Notes under the pieces: generated by a model
What the model saw: only the letters and a program-made list of their open reading frames with translations
What the model was told of the DNA's origin: nothing
Database searches by the model: none
Made by a program: the position numbers and the translations under genes
Part shown: positions 16,458-24,771 of the stretch, piece after piece
Layout of the letters: each line of letters opens with the position of its first letter
How positions within the stretch are numbered: position 1 is the first letter of the stretch
Assembly (NCBI GenBank): GCA_965230225.1
Contig: CBDDKM010000010.1
Span: 992,001 to 1,056,000 of the forward strand
Source: CALSMU01 sp965230225
GTDB lineage: Bacteria; Bacteroidota; Bacteroidia; Flavobacteriales_D; Parvicellaceae
Length of the DNA: 64,000 nt
Direction: 5' to 3'

Positions 16458-19400
16458 CTATCTCATCAACATTACATGTCCGGTGTATTCATGAATCTCA
16501 CCTTCAATGTCATCTTTGGTTTCGATCTTCCAAATATAAATTCCTTGCTCTGCTTTGGTTGCTTTATAGTAACCATCCCACATGGTATTCATATCATCAG
16601 ATTCGAAAATCAATTCACCCCATCTTGTAAAGATATACATCTTATATCCTTCGGCTGCTACGCTTTCTCCTTGTGGATAGAAGAAGTCGTTTACACCATC
16701 AGAGTTAGGAGTAAAGGCACTTGGCACATAGAAGTTGTACACTCCATTGATTACAATCATCTGTACAGTTGTGTCAGTACATCCGTTACCGTTTACTACG
16801 ATCAACTCAACTGGGTAAGTTCCTGGTGCATCATCCGGGAATGTAAATTCTGGATTTTGAACGTTATCATTACCAAGCACTCCTGCTGCACCAAAGTTCC
16901 ATTCGAAAGCAGTAACGTCACTTGAAGAAGAGTCAGAGAACTCTACTGTTGGGTGAAGTACATCCGCTGGATTTGGATTAGCACCAAAGTTAGCATCTGG
17001 ATAATCATAAACAGAAATCATATTAACCATCGTTGTATCTGATATACATCCTTCAGGGCTTGTTACAGTAAGTGTTACTGAATAAATTCCTGGGTTATTA
17101 TAAACATAGTTAGTCGTACCACAATCAGTTGAAGTTACACCATTTCCGAACTCCCAGAAACACTGATCAACCATTGTTGGGTCCGTAGTATTAGTAAACG
17201 TTACATCTACTGGGTAACATCCATCAACAATATCAGATGTAAACTCTACCTCTGGCTCATCATACCAGTATACAGTTACAGAATCCAATGCCGGAGGCGT
17301 TTCACAGTTATCAGTTACAGTTACATAATAAGTAGTTGGGCTAGCTGTAGGCGTTACAGAAATTTGCGCTGCAGAACCAACCGCGTTACCTTGATCATCT
17401 ACCCAGTTGTAGAAGTAAGTTCCTCCGATTCCACCATTTGCAGTAACATCAATCATAGCAAAGTCTCCAGGACAAACTGTATCATTTGCTCCAGGTGTTG
17501 TTAAGATTGGAGGGAAAATACTAATGGTTATCGGCAATGTATCCGAAGAACATCCCATTGGATCTAGTGCATACACATCATAAGTTGTGTTAACTAATGG
17601 GTTATCTGTTTCGTTTCCTGAAGTTCCAGCAAGACCAGACCAGTTGTACGTATATGGCGCTCCGTTACCTCCAGTCGCCACGGCAGTCATATCTGCTGTA
17701 CCACCGATACATATAATCGAATCATTTGACACTGTTAAACCTACAGCCGTTGGCTCCAATAATGTTACCAGAGTATCGGCATAACATCCAGTTGTATCAG
17801 TAGATCTTACAATGTAATCTCCAGCGGTAAGACCAGTAAACGTTGTTGTAGTAGTAACTACAGGGTCTGTTTGAAGAACACCCATCGTTGCTGGGTCAAT
17901 CAACTCCATTACCCATGGTGGTCCGTCAATACCTGTTGGTTGAGCGAAAATCTCACCATCCATACCTCCATTACAAGTAATGTGAGTTAATGTAGGAAGA
18001 GGAGCAAGACAAGTATCACACATCACATCTACATGAATATTCACTGTATCAGTACAACCTCCGTTGTTATCTGTTACCACTAATTGATAATCAGTTGTTA
18101 CCATTGGCAATGAGTAAGTATTCTGAGCCGTTGGATCAGCCATCAGTGCAGATGGAGTCCAATCAAACGTAAAGTTTGCTGGATCTGGAATAGTAGGACA
18201 AGTTGTAAACCTTGTAATAGGTCTGTTAGTCGACACTGTCTGTGTTGTAGTATAAGGACAAGCAGGAGTACCATCACTAAAGTAATAGATACTAGAGTTA
18301 AATCCTGTAGTTGTATATGGTGTAATCGAATTATTAGTATAAGATGTTGCAAGGTTATCATAACATACTTCAACAACTAAATTCGAAATACCATCCCACT
18401 CATAAGCTGTAGTTAACACATGTGTATTCCAACCAGTAGCAATAGAAATATTTTGTGGAGAGAACACCTGAGTCAAACCACCTTCCCAGGTTGTTAAATC
18501 AGTAGTTCCAGTACATCCCATGCTAATGGTATAACTGTTATAGTTAGTAGTACCATTAATTTGAGTTACCTGCCATGCAATTTCAGTAATTTTTCCACCT
18601 ACAAATCCCATAGCCTGCAATTCAGCAGCTGTAAATAAGAATTGGTGCTTAGCATTTCTATACCAGTTACCGTAAGGAGCTGGCCAGGTTGTACTTGTAT
18701 TAGCACCTGTTTGAATACCAATAGTTTGTTGAGATGAAGCTGCAGAACAAGTTGTTGTTGCACTTGGACCACAAGTTGCGGGAACTCCTCCACCCAGATC
18801 GGTATCGAAAGTTACTGTATCTCCACAAACAATATTAGTAGTATTAGTAGTTACTGTAACATCAGGTGCGTAAGCAGCTGCAACGTTTACAGAAATAGTA
18901 TCATTATGAACACATCCATCAGGACTTGTAATTTCTACTGCATAGTCGTACGTTCCAGGTGATGTTGGTAAAACCGTTGGACTGGATACCGTAGTACTAT
19001 TTAAGAATGTACCAGGAGACCAATCGTATGTATATGCCCCACCAGGTGTTGGCACCAAAGTAATATCAATTTCACTGTTCAAACAAGTTGAAGCTGAACT
19101 TTGAGTTAAGGTATATGTAAAGTCAGGAACAACAGTTACTGTAATCGTATCGAGGTTGGTACATCCACCAGCAAGGTTACTCATTACCTCATAAACCGTA
19201 GTTACAGCTGGGTTAGCAACTGGATCAGGACAGTTATCACATGTAATATTATTACCAACAGATATTGGATCCCCACTAATTACCGACCAGGTAAAGTTAG
19301 ATCCTCCAGTAGCGTTCAACTGAACACCAGCACCTAAACACATGATCTCATCCATCCCTGCATAAGTACTGTTAATTACAGAAACTCCTACAGACATCAC

Positions 19401-20537
19401 AGATGTCCCTACAATCGGACAACTATTATCAACTGCATTTATAGTAATTGCAGAATAAGGATTTGATCCTGGTTGTGCCGTCCAACAAATGGTTGCAGTT
19501 GCAGGAGAGAAAAATGAGGTTTGTGTAAATGTAGCTCCAGCTAATACAAGATCAGCATTAGATGATAAGTAAATAGAATCACCAGCATTTGGATCAGTAA
19601 ATACAACATCAAAACAAATGTTATCACCTTCACAAACTTGTACATCAGTAGGTCCGGTTTGAACACCAGTACCAGAGAAGTTACTAATCCCAGCAGCAGG
19701 TGGCTCTGGATTATCATTACCAGCACAGTTAATTACCTCAAACTGGAAATCCTGAACGATACTTCCCACAAGGTTACCATTGGCATCAAATTCTTCAATT
19801 AATACAGCAACAACATAGTTACCTACAGCCGTTGGAGTAAATGATATTAACCCAGTTGCTGGGTCAATCGTAATTCCCGGTATTGGATTTGTACCACTAA
19901 ACCCAGCTTGATAACTTACAATTCCAGTTGCACTGGTCATGGCATCAATAAAGGTGTAGGTAATTGTATTTCCGTCTGGCTCAAATACCCCTAAGTTATA
20001 AGTTACCAATTGGTTTACACAAACGTAAGGAATTGGTTGAGCAGTAATTGCAGGAGCAGTATTACATGGCGCTGTTTGACTATTCAATACTGCTTCCCAG
20101 TAGTAGTTATCACTTGAACCTACCAGGTTAGAAGAGGTATTTCTACAACAAGAAGAATACGAAAATGTCCATGAATCACATGGACCAGGTAACGTAATTG
20201 TGTCTTGCCAAACGTGCATATACACACCAGGCATTGTCCCCCCGTTACACTCACTCAATGGTAATTGACTTTGGCATAACTGAGAAACCTCTTGTTGATA
20301 TACGGTATTAGGCATGGTAACAGTTGGGTTAGGAAAACCACAATCGTTATCCACCTGAATCGTCATATCGGTGTTAGAAGTAAATGCCGTTCCACAATCC
20401 TCATACAAGGTTAGTGTAATGACATATTGATTTGGACCAACACATTCGTAGGTAATATTTCCTCCCGGAACGTGCGAAGCATTCGCAAATAAGACTGAAA
20501 ACATCAGTGCTATAAGCAGATAAATCTGTTTTTTCAT
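16458..20537 (-). CDS. Giant T9SS surface protein, gliding-motility-type C-terminus
   Basis: 1359 residues. A signal peptide spans 1-20. Residues 21-270 form an N-terminal module (HVPGGNITYE, SYSSCCRN, then an EPDGN loop) shared with the 1816-residue protein at 27059. Ig-like repeats with the pattern C.GD follow. Residues about 600-780 are a module homologous to the N-terminus of the protein at 24772, and it appears to interrupt an Ig-like repeat. Residues 846-930 resemble a SprB repeat (TCNGGMDGEI). Two PKD-like domains lie at 1095-1265. Residues 1268-1359 are the gliding-motility-associated type B sorting domain (VPSAFTPNSDGVNDFF, RWGELIFES, GHVMLMR). It is predicted to be an exported cell-surface adhesin-like protein. 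Direct involvement in gliding is not shown. Confidence 0.9.
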   Translation of the reverse strand: MKKQIYLLIALMFSVLFANASHVPGGNITYECVGPNQYVITLTLYEDCGTAFTSNTDMTIQVDNDCGFPNPTVTMPNTVYQQEVSQLCQSQLPLSECNGGTMPGVYMHVWQDTITLPGPCDSWTFSYSSCCRNTSSNLVGSSDNYYWEAVLNSQTAPCNTAPAITAQPIPYVCVNQLVTYNLGVFEPDGNTITYTFIDAMTSATGIVSYQAGFSGTNPIPGITIDPATGLISFTPTAVGNYVVAVLIEEFDANGNLVGSIVQDFQFEVINCAGNDNPEPPAAGISNFSGTGVQTGPTDVQVCEGDNICFDVVFTDPNAGDSIYLSSNADLVLAGATFTQTSFFSPATATICWTAQPGSNPYSAITINAVDNSCPIVGTSVMSVGVSVINSTYAGMDEIMCLGAGVQLNATGGSNFTWSVISGDPISVGNNITCDNCPDPVANPAVTTVYEVMSNLAGGCTNLDTITVTVVPDFTYTLTQSSASTCLNSEIDITLVPTPGGAYTYDWSPGTFLNSTTVSSPTVLPTSPGTYDYAVEITSPDGCVHNDTISVNVAAAYAPDVTVTTNTTNIVCGDTVTFDTDLGGGVPATCGPSATTTCSAASSQQTIGIQTGANTSTTWPAPYGNWYRNAKHQFLFTAAELQAMGFVGGKITEIAWQVTQINGTTNYNSYTISMGCTGTTDLTTWEGGLTQVFSPQNISIATGWNTHVLTTAYEWDGISNLVVEVCYDNLATSYTNNSITPYTTTGFNSSIYYFSDGTPACPYTTTQTVSTNRPITRFTTCPTIPDPANFTFDWTPSALMADPTAQNTYSLPMVTTDYQLVVTDNNGGCTDTVNIHVDVMCDTCLAPLPTLTHITCNGGMDGEIFAQPTGIDGPPWVMELIDPATMGVLQTDPVVTTTTTFTGLTAGDYIVRSTDTTGCYADTLVTLLEPTAVGLTVSNDSIICIGGTADMTAVATGGNGAPYTYNWSGLAGTSGNETDNPLVNTTYDVYALDPMGCSSDTLPITISIFPPILTTPGANDTVCPGDFAMIDVTANGGIGGTYFYNWVDDQGNAVGSAAQISVTPTASPTTYYVTVTDNCETPPALDSVTVYWYDEPEVEFTSDIVDGCYPVDVTFTNTTDPTMVDQCFWEFGNGVTSTDCGTTNYVYNNPGIYSVTLTVTSPEGCISDTTMVNMISVYDYPDANFGANPNPADVLHPTVEFSDSSSSDVTAFEWNFGAAGVLGNDNVQNPEFTFPDDAPGTYPVELIVVNGNGCTDTTVQMIVINGVYNFYVPSAFTPNSDGVNDFFYPQGESVAAEGYKMYIFTRWGELIFESDDMNTMWDGYYKATKAEQGIYIWKIETKDDIEGEIHEYTGHVMLMR
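18198..18740 (-). other. Inserted module shared with the protein at 24772
   Basis: Codons for residues about 600-780 of the large protein match residues 24-203 of the protein encoded at 24772. Shared landmarks, in order, are PAPYGNWY, AKHQ, a GWNTH motif, YEWDGISNLVVEVCY against FYWDGTSNLLIETCF, and NRPITRF against TRPNVRL. The flanking host sequence (NIVCGDTVTFDTDLGGG before, FTFDWTPSALMADP after) reads as the two halves of one Ig-like repeat. Confidence 0.75.
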
Positions 20538-20850
20538 AGTTTGGTCAGTAGTGTAATTGTTTAGTAGTAGTTCTTTCTTTTAACCATTTATGCGTTCCAA
20601 CATTTTTATTAGAACACCCTTTAAACGAGAAAGTGCACAAAGGTTGCCATAAAAATATTCTTTTTGCTAATTCCATTAATAATTATACAAATAACACATC
20701 AAGTGTATAATTTTACACAAAACTTCCTCTGCAAACACCACTCTTTCACCCTGATTTATATAAAGTTACAAACATAATTCTACTTAAACAAGATAATTAG
20801 TTCAATTCAAAAAATTGAATACTATTTTTGTCATTTAAGGGAAATAATAG
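20538..20850. promoter_or_regulatory. Divergent regulatory region between the surface protein gene and glpK
   Basis: This 313-base, very AT-rich gap holds no gene that I can support. Near glpK it has TATTTTTG (20823-20830), a -7 element 20 bases before the ATG. Directly upstream is an inverted repeat, TTCAATT-N5-AATTGAA (20801-20819). On the minus strand AACCTTTG lies about 110 bases before the large gene and is an imperfect -7 candidate. Confidence 0.5.
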
Positions 20851-22338
20851 ATGAAAAAATACATTATCGCATTGGATCAGGGAACAACTAGTTCCAGAGC
20901 AGTTTTATTTAACGAAAATGGAATCATTGAAGGATTGGAACAGGAAGAGTTTAAACAAATTTTCCCTAAACCAGGATGGGTAGAGCACTCTCCTGAGGAC
21001 ATATTAAACTCACAAACAAACACGCTTAAACAACTGATTTCCAACAACAACATTAACCCAAGGCAAATAACAGGAATAGGAATTACCAACCAAAGAGAGA
21101 CTACAATTATCTGGGATAAACACACCGGAAAACCTGTTTATAATGCTCTGGTTTGGCAGGATAAAAGAACAACCGATTTGTGTCAAGATTTAAAAGATGC
21201 AGGACACGAATCCATCTTCCGAGAAAAAACAGGATTATTCTTGGATTCCTATTTTTCAGGCTCAAAAATCAATTGGATTTTAAACCAAAACCCAACGTTA
21301 AAAGAAAGAGCAAAAAAAGGAGACTTACTATTTGGAACAGTTGATAGCTGGTTGATTTGGAATTTAACCAATGGCCAGGTTCATGCAACAGACTATTCCA
21401 ATGCTTCTAGAACACTACTTTACAATATTAACACCCTGGAATGGGATGACGAATTACTTGCTTTATTAGACATCCCCTCAGAAATAATGCCCAAGGTCCT
21501 TAACAGTGCTGACAACTATGGCTATTATAACTATGACGGAGTAAACATCCCTATTCTTAGTGCCATAGGAGACCAACAAGCCGCACTATTTGGCCACGGT
21601 TGTTTTGAATCAGGAAGTGCAAAAAACACTTACGGAACAGGGTGTTTCATGTTAATGAATACCGGTTCGAAAAAAATCCAAAGCCATAATGGCTTAATAT
21701 CTACGATAGCCTGGGGAATTGACAATCAAGTACAATTCGCTCTAGAGGGTAGCGTATTTATCGCGGGAGCTGCCATCCAATGGCTTCGTGATGGACTTAA
21801 GATTATCAGCACCTCTGCAGAAACAGAAGAATTGGCTAATAATGCAAACCCAGATAGCGAAGTGGTTGTAGTACCTGCATTTGCTGGTCTAGGCGCCCCC
21901 TATTGGGATATGTATGCAAGAGGAGCTATTTATGGACTAACAAGAGACACTGGAATTGCTGAAATTTCAAAAGCAACTCTTGAGTCACTGGCACTTCAAT
22001 CGAAAGACGTATTAATTTCTATGGAAAGAGATAGCAATATCGAATTACACTCCTTGTTTGTTGACGGAGGTGCAAGTGCGAATGATTACCTCATGCAATT
22101 CCAATCCAATCTCTTGCAAAGTGAAATCAACCGCCCTAAAAACATTGAATCCACTGCAACAGGGGCCGCATTTTTAGCAGGGATCAAAGCAGGCATCTGG
22201 AATTTGGAAGATTTGAAGAAGATAAAATCTAATTCTGATGTATTTTCTCCGAACATTCCACCTTCAGAATCGGAAAGAAAATACCATCTTTGGAAAAAAG
22301 CCGTTAAACGAACCATGAACTGGGAAAACCAGGAATAA
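20851..22338 (+). CDS. glpK: Glycerol kinase
   Basis: 495 residues, the standard length. It phosphorylates glycerol to sn-glycerol 3-phosphate with ATP. The FGGY-family signatures are visible: DQGTTSSRAVLF at the N-terminus, GIGITNQRETTI, YGTGCFMLMNTG and DGGASANDYLMQFQSNLL. It is the first gene of a glpK-glpD-esterase operon, seven bases ahead of glpD. No glycerol facilitator gene (glpF) accompanies it in this window. An inverted repeat overlapping the promoter may be an operator. Confidence 0.97.
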   Translation: MKKYIIALDQGTTSSRAVLFNENGIIEGLEQEEFKQIFPKPGWVEHSPEDILNSQTNTLKQLISNNNINPRQITGIGITNQRETTIIWDKHTGKPVYNALVWQDKRTTDLCQDLKDAGHESIFREKTGLFLDSYFSGSKINWILNQNPTLKERAKKGDLLFGTVDSWLIWNLTNGQVHATDYSNASRTLLYNINTLEWDDELLALLDIPSEIMPKVLNSADNYGYYNYDGVNIPILSAIGDQQAALFGHGCFESGSAKNTYGTGCFMLMNTGSKKIQSHNGLISTIAWGIDNQVQFALEGSVFIAGAAIQWLRDGLKIISTSAETEELANNANPDSEVVVVPAFAGLGAPYWDMYARGAIYGLTRDTGIAEISKATLESLALQSKDVLISMERDSNIELHSLFVDGGASANDYLMQFQSNLLQSEINRPKNIESTATGAAFLAGIKAGIWNLEDLKKIKSNSDVFSPNIPPSESERKYHLWKKAVKRTMNWENQE

Positions 22339-22345
22339 GTTACCA

Positions 22346-23977
22346 ATGGAAGGACTAAAACATTATCTGTTTAATGCAGATAAAAGAGATGATGTAATCA
22401 ACAGGTTGACTCAAACTGAATTCGATCTGGTTATAGTAGGGGGAGGAATTACTGGTGCAGGAATATTACTCGATGCAGCCTCTAGAGGGCTCACTGTTGC
22501 TCTCATTGAGAAAAATGACTTCGCTTTTGGAACCAGTAGCAAATCCACTAAACTAATTCACGGAGGGTTAAGGTATTTAAAAAACTTTGAGTTTGGTCTG
22601 GTTAAAAAAGTAGGAAGAGAACGTGCAATAGCCTATCAAAATGCTCCTCATTTAGTGGTTCCTGAAAAAATGCTCTTACCACTTGTTAAAGGTGGTTCCT
22701 TTGGAAAATTTGCCACAAACATTGGCTTATGGCTATACGACAAACTAGCGGGAGTTCTAAAAGAGGACAGAAGAAAAATGCTCTCTTTTGATGAAGTAAC
22801 AAGGGAAGAACCGTTACTCAACAACACAAACTTATTAGGAGCAGGGTTTTACGCCGAATATCGAACAGATGATTCGAGGCTAACTCTGGAAATTATAAAA
22901 ACAGCTCTCAAACACAAAGGACTTCCGATCAGCTACATGGAAGTTGATGAGTTAACATATAAAAACAAGCAAGTTTGCGGTGTTCGCTGTACCGACCATA
23001 TATCAAACCGGACCATCGAGGTTAAAGCGAAAAAAGTAATCAATGCCAGTGGTCCCTGGTCGGACCAACTAAGAAAAAAAGACAACTCACTCAACAACAA
23101 AAGATTACAATTAACAAAAGGAGTGCACATTGTATTAAAACACAGCCTCCTACCTATTAAACATAGCACTTATTTTGATGTAGGAGATGGAAGAATGATT
23201 TTTGCAATTCCAAGATTCAACTCCACTTATATAGGAACAACAGACACCATATACTCTGACAATATTGATGCTCCTGACACCAACGAGAAAGATGCCCAAT
23301 ATTTACTAGATGCTACCAACCGAATGTTCCAAACATCCCTAAAACTTAGCCAAATTGACTCTTCCTGGTCAGGATTGCGACCATTAATTCATGAAGAAGG
23401 GAAAAGTCCATCTGAATTATCCAGAAAAGATGAAGTATTCATATCTCAATCAGGTTTGATCACAATAGCTGGAGGAAAACTCACAGGGTACCGTTTAATG
23501 GCTAAAAAGGTTACTGATTTGGTATGTAAAGAACTTACTTTAAAACACCCATGTAAAACAGGGTCCATCCAAATCAATGGCGGGGAATTTGACACACCTA
23601 ACCTCGTCGAAGGATATATATTATCGGTTAAATCAAGATTAAAATCGCTAGGTTTGGACGAGTCCAAAGCCAACTATCTTGTTAGAACATATGGCAAGCA
23701 AACCAATTACATTTTAGAGGTTTACACCAACAAACATTTCTCGTCAATTGTTGAAGCTGAAGTCTGGTACTCTTTACGTTATGAATGCGTTTACAGCCTT
23801 TTGGATTTTTTCTTAAGAAGAACTGGAAAGATTAATTTTGAAATGACCGCGGTACCTAAAGAGGTACAACTTGTTCTTCCACTGTTTTGTGATTACTTAA
23901 AGTGGCCTGAAGAAAAAAAGAACATTGAAATCAACGCCCTCAATTCTTATTGTCAATCGGTTAGTCAATTCAAATGA
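22346..23977 (+). CDS. glpD: Glycerol-3-phosphate dehydrogenase, FAD-dependent
   Basis: 543 residues. GlpD oxidises glycerol 3-phosphate to dihydroxyacetone phosphate at the inner membrane and feeds electrons to quinone. The FAD fingerprint FDLVIVGGGITGAGILLDA is followed by GTSSKSTKLIHGGLRYL, the family signature. A DAO_C-like C-terminal domain (about residues 400-520) follows. The gene begins seven bases after glpK and its stop overlaps the esterase start by four bases, so this is a tight operon. Confidence 0.96.
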   Translation: MEGLKHYLFNADKRDDVINRLTQTEFDLVIVGGGITGAGILLDAASRGLTVALIEKNDFAFGTSSKSTKLIHGGLRYLKNFEFGLVKKVGRERAIAYQNAPHLVVPEKMLLPLVKGGSFGKFATNIGLWLYDKLAGVLKEDRRKMLSFDEVTREEPLLNNTNLLGAGFYAEYRTDDSRLTLEIIKTALKHKGLPISYMEVDELTYKNKQVCGVRCTDHISNRTIEVKAKKVINASGPWSDQLRKKDNSLNNKRLQLTKGVHIVLKHSLLPIKHSTYFDVGDGRMIFAIPRFNSTYIGTTDTIYSDNIDAPDTNEKDAQYLLDATNRMFQTSLKLSQIDSSWSGLRPLIHEEGKSPSELSRKDEVFISQSGLITIAGGKLTGYRLMAKKVTDLVCKELTLKHPCKTGSIQINGGEFDTPNLVEGYILSVKSRLKSLGLDESKANYLVRTYGKQTNYILEVYTNKHFSSIVEAEVWYSLRYECVYSLLDFFLRRTGKINFEMTAVPKEVQLVLPLFCDYLKWPEEKKNIEINALNSYCQSVSQFK

Positions 23978-24627
23978 AGCAAATTGAAATTATCACAAAA
24001 AAAACTGCCAGATACTTCATTGCCGGCGAAATAAACCAGAACATTAAGCATGTTTGGTTCGTTTGTCATGGCTACGGTTATTTAGCAGATCGATTTTTAA
24101 AATGGTTCGACCCTATCAATTCTCAAGACACCTTAATCGTATCTCCAGAAGGACTACACCGATTTTATTGGGATCAAAAAACGGGTAAAGTAGGTGCTTC
24201 CTGGATGACAAAAGAAGAACGCTTATCGGACATCAAGGACTATGTTCACTATCTGGATCAGGTGGCCAATGAAATTTTACCTCGACTTAACTCCCCTCAA
24301 ATAAATATTCTTGGATTTTCTCAAGGAGCTGCTACAGCATCCAGATGGATTGGAATGGGCAATATCAAACCAAACAACATTATTTTTTGGGCAGGATCAT
24401 TTCCTGAAGATATGGACAATGAACTGCAACTTGAAAAAATCAGAAGCAGGAACATCATTTACCTCCTGGGGGATGAAGATGAATATATCGATGAAAAGAA
24501 AGTTGAATTCATTCAAAATACGCTAAACTCTAGGGGCATTAAGCCCCATATTATCAACTACGAAGGTGGACATAAAATTTATGAAGCTCCTCTCCTTTTA
24601 CTCAACAATTTGATCCGGTCATATTAA
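23974..24627 (+). CDS. Alpha/beta hydrolase, carboxylesterase/phospholipase type
   Basis: 217 residues, cytoplasmic (no signal peptide). The oxyanion-side segment VCHGYG, the nucleophile elbow GFSQGA (Ser116), a likely acid in LLGDEDEYID and the His in GGHKIYE give the expected Ser-Asp-His triad order. The family is the phospholipase/carboxylesterase (Abhydrolase_2) group. Its start overlaps the glpD stop (ATGA). The operon suggests that it releases glycerol or a related alcohol from an ester to feed GlpK and GlpD, which is inference from position only. Confidence 0.85.
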   Translation: MKQIEIITKKTARYFIAGEINQNIKHVWFVCHGYGYLADRFLKWFDPINSQDTLIVSPEGLHRFYWDQKTGKVGASWMTKEERLSDIKDYVHYLDQVANEILPRLNSPQINILGFSQGAATASRWIGMGNIKPNNIIFWAGSFPEDMDNELQLEKIRSRNIIYLLGDEDEYIDEKKVEFIQNTLNSRGIKPHIINYEGGHKIYEAPLLLLNNLIRSY

Positions 24628-24706
24628 GATTTTAATAATACCTTAAATAAGCAACCCTGAATATTATTTTTTGTCCTTATCTTACAAACCGTTATAGAGG
24701 TTGATT

Positions 24707-24726
24707 TCACTTGACAAACCAAGTGA
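24707..24726. repeat. Inverted repeat upstream of the T9SS gene at 24772
   Basis: TCACTTG and CAAGTGA flank a six-base centre. There is no T run, so it does not look like a terminator. It may be an operator or a hairpin in the leader of the following gene. Confidence 0.5.
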
Positions 24727-24771
24727 TTTGCAGCCATTAACCACGAAAATCACATTTGTAATTTTTACATC

